Of a stretch of DNA of 30,496 nucleotides, positions 15,335 through 22,760 are shown one piece after another; position 1 is the stretch's first letter; every line of letters begins with the position of its first letter. The DNA comes from Nanobdellota archaeon (GTDB taxonomy: Archaea; Nanobdellota; Nanobdellia; Pacearchaeales; GW2011-AR1), in the NCBI GenBank assembly GCA_022709585.1, contig JAKLIN010000004.1, forward strand, positions 1-30,496, written 5' to 3'. The notes under the pieces were generated by a model. It searched no databases and was not told where the DNA came from. It saw only the letters and a list, made by a program, of their open reading frames with translations. A program made the translations under genes and the position numbers.

Positions 15335-15964
15335 ATGACAAAAATAAAAAAGATATCTAAGAGTGTTAGAAAGGGTTTCAACAAATTTTGGTTCTTGTTA
15401 TGGGGAGATGATAGTTTGAAAGGTTGGATTTTCTCAATAGTTTTCCTTTTCGTGTTCATCAAGTTTTTATTTTTTCCAGCATTAGGCTTAATTACTGGCA
15501 CTTCTCTTCCAATGGCGATTGTAGAATCTTGTAGCATGTATCATCAAGAACAATCTTTCTTTAATTTTAATAGCTGGTGGGAATCAGAAAACCCGAAGTA
15601 TGCAAATTTTAACATTTCTAAACAAGATTTTGATTTGTTCAGAGGAGGACTAAGAAAAGGCGATATTATCTTTATTGTCAAAGCTCGTCCAGAAAAAGTT
15701 AAGTTAGGAGATGTAATTATTTTTGATGCAGGGCAAAGAAATCCTTTAATTCACAGAGTTGTCAATATCAAACAAGAAAATGGAAAATATATTTTTTCAA
15801 CTTTTGGGGACAATAATGATCAACAATTAAGCGTAGAAAAAGAAATTTCTGAAGATCAACTTGTGGGAAAGCCAGTAGCAATAATTGGGCCTTATTTGGG
15901 ATGGGCAAAACTTGTTTTCTTTGAAGCGCAACGTCCGGATTATGAAAAAGGCTTTTGCAAATAA
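15335..15964 (+). CDS. type I signal peptidase (archaeal/Sec11-like, S26B)
   Basis: 209 aa, cleaving signal peptides at the outer face of the membrane. One N-terminal membrane helix (about 32-55) is followed by box B with the catalytic Ser in VESCSMYH (S67), then KGDIIFIVKA, KLGDVIIFD and LIHRVV. H140 replaces the bacterial Lys, as in Sec11/archaeal enzymes. STFGDNND (D159, D162) supplies the acidic residue. An insert of about 35 residues (about 71-105, Trp/Phe/Asn-rich) lies between the Ser box and the next strand. The C-terminal extension PYLGWAKLVFFEAQRP may re-contact the membrane. TTTTTAAAAATA (15304-15315) is 20-31 nt before the ATG, so the mRNA is probably leaderless. Confidence 0.9.
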   Translation: MTKIKKISKSVRKGFNKFWFLLWGDDSLKGWIFSIVFLFVFIKFLFFPALGLITGTSLPMAIVESCSMYHQEQSFFNFNSWWESENPKYANFNISKQDFDLFRGGLRKGDIIFIVKARPEKVKLGDVIIFDAGQRNPLIHRVVNIKQENGKYIFSTFGDNNDQQLSVEKEISEDQLVGKPVAIIGPYLGWAKLVFFEAQRPDYEKGFCK

Positions 15965-16075
15965 CTTTATCTTTTTTCGTCAGTTTTAAGTTTTATTAAT
16001 CTGCAGAGTGATAAGAAAGATTTTTAAATGTTCCCGACAAGAAATTAAGTTAAAAATTGATTAAAATAGGTTAAA

Positions 16076-16387
16076 ATGCAATTTTGCCCTAAATGCGGAG
16101 CTATCCTCGTTCAGAAAAGAAAAAACTTCGGTTGTCCTAGATGTACTTATTCTAGCAATGAAAAAGTTAAGCTTGTTAGTTCTGAAAAGATGAAAACTTC
16201 TGAAGGCATTGCAGTTGTTTCAGATAAGCAAAATGAGCCAACTTTGCCTATTGTTGATGAAGCTTGTAAAAAGTGTAAAAATAACCGAGCATATTTTTGG
16301 ACCGTTCAAACCCGTGCAGGCGATGAAGCGGAAACCAAATTCTTTAAGTGTACAAAATGTGAGCATACTTGGAGAGAGTATAGATAA
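16076..16387 (+). CDS. tfs: transcription factor S (TFS/RpoM), RNA polymerase cleavage factor
   Basis: 103 aa, the full two-ribbon archaeal TFIIS-like protein. The N-terminal zinc ribbon has C4, C7, C20, C23. The C-terminal ribbon has C64, C67, C92, C95 with the acidic tip TRAGDEAET (D83, E84), which stimulates transcript cleavage in backtracked RNA polymerase. The terminal KCEHTWREY is family-typical. Intact acidic tip residues point to an active TFS rather than an inhibitory paralogue. A TATA-like TTTTTAAAT (16021-16029) implies a leader of about 25 nt. Confidence 0.95.
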   Translation: MQFCPKCGAILVQKRKNFGCPRCTYSSNEKVKLVSSEKMKTSEGIAVVSDKQNEPTLPIVDEACKKCKNNRAYFWTVQTRAGDEAETKFFKCTKCEHTWREYR

Positions 16388-16421
16388 AAATATTTATTAA
16401 TCTTAAATTCTAATTCCTTAG

Positions 16422-17144
16422 ATGAATAAAGAGAGTGAGTGTAAATTAGGAATAATCACTTTTTTTGCCATAGCGATGGGATTTCTTGAGGCTGTTGTGG
16501 TAGTTTACTTAAGAAGAATTTATTATTCTTTTGGGTTTGATTTTCCTCTTAAAGGATTCATCGAACCAGAGATATTAAATATCGAATGGATAAGAGAGTT
16601 CGCGACAGTTATCATGCTTTTAAGTGTTGCAATACTTGCGGGCAAGAAATTTTATGAAAAGTTTGCATATTTCCTTTATGCATTTGCAATTTGGGATATT
16701 TTTTATTACATCTCTTTGAAATTGACTTTAAACTGGCCTGAATCGATTTTTACTTGGGATTTATTGTTCCTTATTCCTTGGCCTTGGATTGGTCCTGTTT
16801 TATCCCCTATTTTGTGGTCTGTTTTATTTGTTATATTCACTTTGTTGGTCATTTCTTTTAGGGATAAAAAGATCAAAGTTAAGTTCAGTGCGTTAGAGAT
16901 AACTCTTTTTGTGCTGGGAGTTTTCATTACTCTTTATACCTGGCTTTATGATTATGGCAAACTGATAATTGGGGGAGGCTATACTAAAGATTTTTTCACA
17001 TTAACAGAAAATTCTCAGTTTATGCAAGCAATTACTACTTATGTCCCCACGAATTACAACTGGCCTGCGTTTATCTTGGGTTTAGCCCTCGCTTTAACTT
17101 CTTTATTCTTGTTCTACATTCGCACAAAAAATCAGAAAAGATAA
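16422..17144 (+). CDS. uncharacterised polytopic membrane protein (240 aa)
   Basis: Six or seven membrane helices (about 11-30, 58-74, 81-99, 113-145, 157-175, 214-232). Distinctive intramembrane residues include E23 (GFLEAVVVVYLRR), E59 (IREFATVIML), W91-D92-x2-Y95-Y96, W105-P106 and LIPWPWIGPV (117-126). The pattern E-A-x-V-V-Y-L-R, R-E-x-A-T, WDIFYY and DxLFLIPxPWxGPV is one I associate with a widespread uncharacterised prokaryotic membrane family; no function is known to me. The buried Glu, Asp and Trp residues suggest a binding site or ion path. It follows tfs by 34 nt and lies before tRNA-Lys. Confidence 0.7.
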   Translation: MNKESECKLGIITFFAIAMGFLEAVVVVYLRRIYYSFGFDFPLKGFIEPEILNIEWIREFATVIMLLSVAILAGKKFYEKFAYFLYAFAIWDIFYYISLKLTLNWPESIFTWDLLFLIPWPWIGPVLSPILWSVLFVIFTLLVISFRDKKIKVKFSALEITLFVLGVFITLYTWLYDYGKLIIGGGYTKDFFTLTENSQFMQAITTYVPTNYNWPAFILGLALALTSLFLFYIRTKNQKR

Positions 17145-17177
17145 TTATTTAAACAAAATTATCCGAGAATTTATTAC

Positions 17178-17252
17178 GGCCTCGTAGCTCAGCTTGGTTA
17201 GAGCACTGGACTCTTAATCCAGGTGTCGTGGGTTCAAATCCCATCGGGGCCA
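17178..17252 (+). tRNA. tRNA-Lys (CUU)
   Basis: Full cloverleaf of 75 nt: acceptor GGCCTCG/CGGGGCC (one G-U), D-stem GCTC/GAGC, anticodon stem CTGGA/TCCAG with loop CTCTTAA (anticodon CTT at 17213-17215), variable loop 5 nt, T-stem GTGGG/CCCAT with loop TTCAAAT, discriminator A at 17252. CCA is not encoded and there is no intron. An upstream ATTTAAAC about 25 nt before the 5' end is the probable TATA box. Confidence 0.96.
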
Positions 17253-17278
17253 CTTGAATTTTATGTCATAATTTTAGT

Positions 17279-18004
17279 TTATATCTTTTCTAACTTTCCA
17301 AATTCATAGATTTCATCTTTTCCGATGACAAACACATTGAATTTCATTAAAGCTTCTTTTGGAATAATTGAAGAATACTTGCTGTAATCTTCTCGGTAAT
17401 CATTAACTGCAATTCCATCTGTGATTTCCAAAAAACTTGGAAGGACAATAAATCTCTTTTTTTCGTAATTTCCAATCAAAAAGCATTTGAATTTTTCTTT
17501 TTTAACGCCTTTTTTATCAGAGAGTATAATTGAGGGATGAAGATGAGCCATCACAACTGTCTTTATCGGCTTTTCATAGACTTTTTCGTATTTCAAATTT
17601 CCATGAAGAAAAATAATTCCATTTCTTACATAATAGTTTTTCAGTTTCTTTCCAAAATATCCAAACTTGTCATGATTTCCTTTTATGAAAATAATGTCTT
17701 GCTCAGAAAAAGATTGCCTCAAAAAATCATAAACTTCTTTTAAGGCTAGCTTTTCTTTTTTTTCATATCCAAAGAAGTGTTTAATGTCTCCTAAGAAAAC
17801 TATTTTTTTTATTTTGTAATTTTTTTCTTTAAGTTTCAAGAAAATTCCTTTAAAGTTGTTGATTATGTCTTTTGTTTGGGTGTGAGGAACATTCATTCCG
17901 GACTGTTTTAGCATATGTTCATAGCCGACATGCAAGTCTCCAATTGCAAGAATTCCATTTTCCGGAAAGAAAACTGTTTTGTCAATTAAGATGTAATCTT
18001 CCAT
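17279..18004 (-). CDS. Lhr-associated calcineurin-like metallophosphoesterase
   Basis: 241 aa, COG1407-type phosphoesterase. Metal-binding motifs: GDLHVGYE (D23, H25), FLGDIKH (D73), KGNHD, LHGN and AHLHP. Members of this family are commonly encoded next to Lhr helicases or DNA ligase-associated helicases and are thought to act with them in DNA repair. Here the gene lies directly downstream of the Lhr gene on the same strand with a 57-nt gap, matching that association. The substrate is unknown. Its 3' end faces tRNA-Lys with only 26 nt between. Confidence 0.88.
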   Translation of the reverse strand: MEDYILIDKTVFFPENGILAIGDLHVGYEHMLKQSGMNVPHTQTKDIINNFKGIFLKLKEKNYKIKKIVFLGDIKHFFGYEKKEKLALKEVYDFLRQSFSEQDIIFIKGNHDKFGYFGKKLKNYYVRNGIIFLHGNLKYEKVYEKPIKTVVMAHLHPSIILSDKKGVKKEKFKCFLIGNYEKKRFIVLPSFLEITDGIAVNDYREDYSKYSSIIPKEALMKFNVFVIGKDEIYEFGKLEKI

Positions 18005-18061
18005 AACAAGAATAAGTAAACTGACTTTTTAAAATTAAATTAAATTCGATTGAAAGGGGGA

Positions 18062-20650
18062 TTAATCCATAGCTTCTTTTATTGCCTTAAGATGCTCTTG
18101 ATGGATTCTTTTCAAGAATTCTTGTCTGTCTTCAATTCTAATCAAATCTGATTGCCCTTGAAGTATTAAATTTGAGCCGAATGGAGAGGGAAGCTGAGTT
18201 TCTTGTATTTTCATTTTAACTCGTCCTTCTTTTATCCAATCTAAAACTTTTTTTGCATTCTCAATATCCATTAAATCCTCTAAAACCTCTCTTTTTGCTT
18301 CTCTTAAAATTGGGAAATCCTCTGTTATTTTTCTAACTGCATGCATTAAGAAATGACTCTTCAGCTGCTGCTTTCCCACTGTTCTTGTTTGCCCTTTGTA
18401 ATTTCTTAGAATCATAAGTGAACGTGTTGCACAATGCCTAAATCTTCTTGCTAGCACGTCTGTTTTTTCAATAGCTTCTTTTAAAATGCTCTCAATATTT
18501 TCCTTAGTAAGCTGATTAAAAGCTTTTTCAATATTAAGTTTTTCTCCTGCAATATAAAATCCATTGTCATTTATTCCTATTTCAACATCTCTTCCTTCTA
18601 CTTCTCCAACAAGGAAGCCAAGTGCTCTGGATAAAGCATCATTAACTCTTCTTCCATACATGCTATGAAAAACCAAATATTTTTTGTCAGATTTGTATCT
18701 TTCCACAAGCAAAGTGTCTTTTGTGGGAATTCCGATGAATTTATGCTGTTCATAAAAATAATTGTAAATTGTTTCAGCTGTTGTTTCTTTAACATAAAGA
18801 GTTTCCATAACGAATTTAATAACTTCTTTTTTGGATTTATTAGCAGTTAATTGCCTGTTCATGGAATATCTGAATTCTCCAATTTCCATTGCAGAAGAAA
18901 AACTTAAAGGAAGTGTTTCTGAAATCCAGGAAGGGATTGTTGGAGAGAGCTTTTCAGCAGAATTAACATAAACATTCATTCCCTTGGTGTAATTGTAAAG
19001 ATACTTTTTTCCTCCTAAGACAAAAACGTCTCTTTTTTTCATTCTTTCAAGGAATGTTTCATCTAAATGTCCGATTACTTCGCCTGTTGAAGCAAGTTTG
19101 ACATTAACAAAAGATTCATCTGGAATTGTTCCTAAATTTGTAAGATAAATCACCCTTGCCATTTTTCCCTTTTTCCCGATTTGTCGAGTTTCTTTATCAT
19201 ACCAAATTTTGTCATAAACATTATTTTTTTCTAAGTCATATTCTCCAGAAAGATAACTAATAATATCTAAGAAATCTTTTTTTGTTAAAGTGGAATAGCA
19301 ATAACTTTTTCTGATAGTTGAGAATAATTCATCAATATCCCAAATTTTGTAAATTGCCATGCCATAAATTTGTTGGGATAAAACATCCAGACAGTTTTTT
19401 GGGAAAGTTATTTTGTTTATTTTTTGTTCAATCATCTCTTTTTGAATAATGCAGCATTCAACGAGCTCGTCTCTGTCTGTCGCAATAAATCTTCCTTTAG
19501 CAACTTCGTGGAGTTTGTGCCCCGCACGCCCCATTCTTTGCAATGCTCTCGCACTGGATTTTGGAGAGCCTACCATCAAAACCAAATCAATGTAACCAAT
19601 ATCAATTCCTAGCTCTAAACTAGTTGAGCAAACAACAACTTTTAATTTTCCCTGCCTTAAATTCTCTTCAACATTGAATCTATGTTCTTTGCTTAAAGAA
19701 GAATGATGAGCCGAGATATTGTCATCTCCGTACTCTGTTGGGAATTTTTCCTTTAAAGTATTAACAATTCTTTCTGTTGCTGAACGAGTGTTTGTAAAAA
19801 TAAGAGTTGTTTTATGCGCTTGGATTAAACTTTCTAAAAGTCCGTAAAAGCTTGGATAAATATTTTCATCTTCGATTAAATCGTCGACTGGAGTTAGAAC
19901 ATCAATGTCTATTTTTTTGTCTAAAGGAACTTTAGCAATTCTTATCTCTCTTTTGTCATCAATTCCTACAAGGAATTTCGCTGCTTCTTCTAAAGGTTCA
20001 ATTGTAGCGCTCAAACCGATTTTAGTTGGCCAGAGATTACTCAACTCGTTTAATCTTTCAATAGTCAAACTCAAATAAGTCCCTCTTTTATTATCTAAAG
20101 CATGGATTTCATCTACAATCAAAAACTCAGTGGCTTTAAGGCTTTCAACAAACTTTTTACTGGTAAGAATAATTGCTAAAGATTCAGGTGTTGTAATCAA
20201 AATGTGAGGCACTTTTTTAGTCATCTTTGCTTTTTCTGAAGCAGTTGTGTCGCCTGTTCTAAGAGCAACTCGAATCTCTTGAAGTTTAATGTTTTTCTTT
20301 TTAGCTAGCTCATTTATTTCTTGAAGAGGTTCAACTAAGTTTTTGTGGATGTCATTACTCAAAGCTTTTAAGGGAGAGGTGTAAACAGCATAAACCCTAT
20401 TCTCAAGAGTTTGTTCTTGCGCTTGTATAACTAAATAATTCAAAATTGAAAGAAATGCTGTGAGTGTTTTTGTTCCTCCGGTTGGCGCTGAAATCAAAAT
20501 GTCTTTTCTTTGCCAGATGTTTAAAACTCCGTATTCTTGAGTTTGAGAGAAAGCTTTGAATTTTGAAAAAAACCACTCTTTAACCAAAGGATGCAAGATT
20601 TTCTGAATATCTTGGCTTTCTGATTTTTCTGCTTGAAGTATTTTGGTCAT
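18062..20650 (-). CDS. lhr: Lhr-family SF2 DNA helicase
   Basis: 862 aa, Lhr-core architecture: two RecA domains, a winged helix and the Lhr C-terminal domain. Motif II is DEIH (180-183), motif III SAT (214-216), motif VI QRMGRAGH (371-378). Motif I reads SAPTGGTKT (54-62): the Gly normally preceding the catalytic Lys in APTGSGKT is Thr60, while Lys61 and Thr62 remain. The codon is a clean ACA. Lhr proteins translocate 3'-5' on ssDNA and unwind branched or RNA-DNA substrates in repair. I use the ATG at 20650 rather than the in-frame TTG at 20671, because an AT-rich TATA-like stretch directly precedes the ATG. It pairs with the metallophosphoesterase downstream. Confidence 0.92.
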   Translation of the reverse strand: MTKILQAEKSESQDIQKILHPLVKEWFFSKFKAFSQTQEYGVLNIWQRKDILISAPTGGTKTLTAFLSILNYLVIQAQEQTLENRVYAVYTSPLKALSNDIHKNLVEPLQEINELAKKKNIKLQEIRVALRTGDTTASEKAKMTKKVPHILITTPESLAIILTSKKFVESLKATEFLIVDEIHALDNKRGTYLSLTIERLNELSNLWPTKIGLSATIEPLEEAAKFLVGIDDKREIRIAKVPLDKKIDIDVLTPVDDLIEDENIYPSFYGLLESLIQAHKTTLIFTNTRSATERIVNTLKEKFPTEYGDDNISAHHSSLSKEHRFNVEENLRQGKLKVVVCSTSLELGIDIGYIDLVLMVGSPKSSARALQRMGRAGHKLHEVAKGRFIATDRDELVECCIIQKEMIEQKINKITFPKNCLDVLSQQIYGMAIYKIWDIDELFSTIRKSYCYSTLTKKDFLDIISYLSGEYDLEKNNVYDKIWYDKETRQIGKKGKMARVIYLTNLGTIPDESFVNVKLASTGEVIGHLDETFLERMKKRDVFVLGGKKYLYNYTKGMNVYVNSAEKLSPTIPSWISETLPLSFSSAMEIGEFRYSMNRQLTANKSKKEVIKFVMETLYVKETTAETIYNYFYEQHKFIGIPTKDTLLVERYKSDKKYLVFHSMYGRRVNDALSRALGFLVGEVEGRDVEIGINDNGFYIAGEKLNIEKAFNQLTKENIESILKEAIEKTDVLARRFRHCATRSLMILRNYKGQTRTVGKQQLKSHFLMHAVRKITEDFPILREAKREVLEDLMDIENAKKVLDWIKEGRVKMKIQETQLPSPFGSNLILQGQSDLIRIEDRQEFLKRIHQEHLKAIKEAMD

Positions 20651-20710
20651 TTTAATATAGAATAAAAACAATTAGGGAGATGTTTGCTAAGTTTTAAGCT
20701 TTACTTTTAG

Positions 20711-20769
20711 CTTGTTCTGCCTTAAGTTCTGGCTCTGCCTAAGCTATGTATTGCTCTTTTCTTGTTCTG
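20711..20769 (+). repeat. imperfect direct repeats in lhr upstream region
   Basis: CTTGTTCTG occurs exactly at 20711-20719 and 20761-20769, each preceded by a related C/T-rich stretch. Between them CTGCCTTAAG (20717-20726) and CTGCCTAAG (20735-20743) form a second pair. The 133-nt spacer also contains the lhr promoter and the 3' region of the winged-helix gene. No structure or known element is evident. Confidence 0.3.
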
Positions 20770-20783
20770 TTCTGAGATAGGGC

Positions 20784-21050
20784 TTATTTGATAAGTGATT
20801 GTATTTCTTCGATTCTGTCAGCTGCTTCTTTACCTTTCTTTGTCAGCTTTATTAATTTCACTCGCCCCTTTTTCTCAAAAACAACTAAGCCAAGTTTTTC
20901 CAGTGTTTGCAAAATCTTCACTGCATGGCTGTATGTACAATCAACTTCTTTAGCCAAAAGGCTACCGTATCTCATCCTGGTATTCTTCTTCAAAGAAACC
21001 AACATTAATGATGGCTTTCTTCTAAAAAAGATGTCGAAGTTGTCTTTCAT
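20784..21050 (-). CDS. small winged-helix transcriptional regulator
   Basis: 88 aa, a single MarR/ArsR-like winged helix. Helices about 23-35 (SLLAKEVDCTYSHAVKILQTL) form the HTH with recognition helix YSHAVKILQTLEKLGLV. The wing is VVFEKKGRVKLIKLTKKGK (56-74), followed by a C-terminal helix. No sensor domain or cysteine pair is present. An inverted repeat GATATAT/ATATATC overlaps its promoter, suggesting autoregulation. It precedes lhr on the same strand by 133 nt and diverges from the phosphoesterase gene at 21181. Confidence 0.8.
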   Translation of the reverse strand: MKDNFDIFFRRKPSLMLVSLKKNTRMRYGSLLAKEVDCTYSHAVKILQTLEKLGLVVFEKKGRVKLIKLTKKGKEAADRIEEIQSLIK

Positions 21051-21055
21051 TTTAA

Positions 21056-21079
21056 GATATATGTTTTAATGTATATATC
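21056..21079. promoter_or_regulatory. inverted repeat at the winged-helix gene promoter
   Basis: GATATAT (21056-21062) and ATATATC (21073-21079) with a 10-nt spacer: a 7-bp dyad about two helical turns long, 6-29 nt upstream of the regulator's ATG at 21050. It overlaps the probable TATA/transcription start region and fits a dimeric winged-helix operator. Confidence 0.45.
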
Positions 21080-21180
21080 CAGGAGATAAACCGCTTTTAA
21101 ACTTTTCGTTGAAGGCATTTTTCGAAGAGTTCAACATAAATTTCAAGATTTTTAAATACAAGAAACATTCTTTTTTTAGC

Positions 21181-21834
21181 ATGGTTGAAAGAAAAAACAA
21201 GAAAACAGAAAAAAAGAAATCCAATTCCAAAGAAAAAGTTAAGATTCTTGCAGTGGGAGATATTCATGGCGATAAAGAATTAGTTAAAAGGCTTGCAAAG
21301 AAAGCTGAAAAAGAAAATGTGGACTTGGTTGTTCTTGCAGGAGACATCTCTCATAATGATAATACTGAAAATTTAATTGGGCCTTTTGTTAAAGCAAAAA
21401 AGCATGTTCTCTTAGTTCCAGGAAATCACGATTCTCCCGCAGTTGTTGATTTTTTATCTCGAGTTTATTATAAAGTTCAAAATTTGAATGGATATTATTT
21501 CATTGACGGAGACTTGGGAATATTTGGAGCAGGGGGGGCAGATATTGGAGTTAATACTATTGGAGAAAAAGATATGTTCCAGCTTTTGAAAAGAAGTAAT
21601 GATAAACTTAGTGGGCTGAAAAGAAAAATAATGGTTACGCACATGCACCCTAAAGGCAGTTTGTCGGAATTCTCTGGGATTGAAGGTTCAAAGTCAATAA
21701 GAAAAGCGATTGATGAATTCAAGCCAGATGTTTTGATTAATGCGCATATTCATGAAGCAGGCGGAATTGAAGAGATTATTGGCAAAACCAAAGTGATCAA
21801 TGTTAGCAGAAAAGAAAAGATTGTTGAGATTTAG
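21181..21834 (+). CDS. calcineurin-like metallophosphoesterase (YfcE/MJ0936-like)
   Basis: 217 aa from the ATG at 21181. A TTG-started extension from 21109 exists, but its codons contain the TATA-like TTTTTAAATA about 25-30 nt before 21181, so the leaderless ATG is preferred. A lysine-rich N-terminal stretch (about 3-22) precedes the phosphoesterase core: GDIHGD, LAGDISHND, VPGNHDSP, THMHPKG, NAHIHEAGG, all metal ligands in place. The substrate is unknown; small archaeal members of this family are general phosphodiesterases. It is distinct from the Lhr-linked phosphoesterase at 17279. Confidence 0.88.
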   Translation: MVERKNKKTEKKKSNSKEKVKILAVGDIHGDKELVKRLAKKAEKENVDLVVLAGDISHNDNTENLIGPFVKAKKHVLLVPGNHDSPAVVDFLSRVYYKVQNLNGYYFIDGDLGIFGAGGADIGVNTIGEKDMFQLLKRSNDKLSGLKRKIMVTHMHPKGSLSEFSGIEGSKSIRKAIDEFKPDVLINAHIHEAGGIEEIIGKTKVINVSRKEKIVEI

Positions 21835-21842
21835 CTGGATTT

Positions 21843-22199
21843 TCACAATTTGTTTTGAAGAGAATAATTTTCTGCGATAAACTCATTATATTTTCTGTTT
21901 AAAGATAGTACATAAAAAATAATATTCTTATTTTTAGTTTCTTTTAAACATTCATCTATTGCTTTTTGTCCTAGTTTAGATTCTTTTCTGAATAGCTGTT
22001 CATATCCGCATACAACCTGAAGTCTGGATTTGTACAAACTGTCCATTTGTTCGGGGGTCATTTCTTGTTCTTCTGTAGTATCTGCTCTTTGTTCTAAGCT
22101 TCTTTCTTTAGAAATAATTTTAGAGCTACGTTTAGGGATTTGAGGCAAATCTCTTTTGTCTTCATATTGAAGTATGTCTTTATCTCCTGCGTCTACCAT
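21843..22199 (-). CDS. hypothetical charged protein (118 aa), not recognised
   Basis: The N-terminal half (1-50) is highly charged and probably disordered (DKDILQYEDKRDLPQ, ERSLEQRADTTEEQEM). The C-terminal half (about 52-118) looks helical, with one Cys in QVVCGYEQLF and one in DECLKETKNK. No membrane segment. CTTTTTTAAACC about 21-31 nt before the ATG supports a leaderless promoter, so the gene is probably real. It faces the phosphoesterase gene with an 8-nt gap. No function can be assigned. Confidence 0.55.
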   Translation of the reverse strand: MVDAGDKDILQYEDKRDLPQIPKRSSKIISKERSLEQRADTTEEQEMTPEQMDSLYKSRLQVVCGYEQLFRKESKLGQKAIDECLKETKNKNIIFYVLSLNRKYNEFIAENYSLQNKL

Positions 22200-22283
22200 G
22201 GTGTTTTGGGGTTTGTTTGGTTTAAAAAAGTTGCTTTTCCTGTTTTTGAAAAAGTTTATATTTTATGATTAAGTACATTTGAG

Positions 22284-22649
22284 ATGGGAAATAAAAAAGA
22301 AAGTAATTGTGAAAGCAATAAAATTAGCTGGCAGGATTTTGAAAAGGTCGAACTGCGAGTTGGCACAATTACTCGCGTTGAAGATTTTCCCGAAGCAAAG
22401 CATCCTGCGTTTAAACTTTGGATTGATTTCGGAGAATACGGAATTAAAAAGTCCAGCTCTCAAATAACCAGTTTATATCCTAAAAAAGAATTAGTTGGAA
22501 AACAAGTTATTTGCGTTACAAATTTTCAAGGCAAGCAAGTTGGCAAATTCATGTCTGAAGTTCTTACAACTGGTTTTGTTGTTAGCGAGGAAGATGTGGT
22601 GCTTGCGATTCCAGAAAGAAAAATAAAAAATGGAACTAGGCTAGCTTGA
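22284..22649 (+). CDS. csaA: CsaA-like tRNA-binding protein
   Basis: 121 aa, a single EMAP/Trbp111-type OB-fold domain of the CsaA subfamily. It matches the family pattern throughout: FEKVELRVGTI (19-29), DFPEAKHPAFKLWIDFG (34-50), GIKKSSSQIT (53-62), VICVTNFQGKQVGKFMSEVL (75-94). CsaA homodimers bind tRNA and have been proposed as export chaperones in bacteria; in archaea the tRNA-binding role is the better guess. An AT-rich TTTATATTTTATG element lies about 20 nt or more upstream. Monocistronic, before topA. Confidence 0.92.
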   Translation: MGNKKESNCESNKISWQDFEKVELRVGTITRVEDFPEAKHPAFKLWIDFGEYGIKKSSSQITSLYPKKELVGKQVICVTNFQGKQVGKFMSEVLTTGFVVSEEDVVLAIPERKIKNGTRLA

Positions 22650-22760
22650 AATTGTAAACTTTTTGAGAGCTTTTGATGTCTTCTGAATAAATCCTCATAG
22701 AGAAATTTTATAAACAACTTTCGCAATCCATTTCAAACACATTTTAGAAATACTTTCAAA

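Noticed and set aside
17178..17278. Integration site for a mobile element at tRNA-Lys
   Set aside because: No integrase gene and no repeated copy of the tRNA 3' end was noticed in the flanking DNA; neighbouring genes are ordinary housekeeping genes.
21109..21180. N-terminal extension of the second phosphoesterase from TTG 21109
   Set aside because: It contains a TATA-like TTTTTAAATA placed correctly for a leaderless ATG at 21181.
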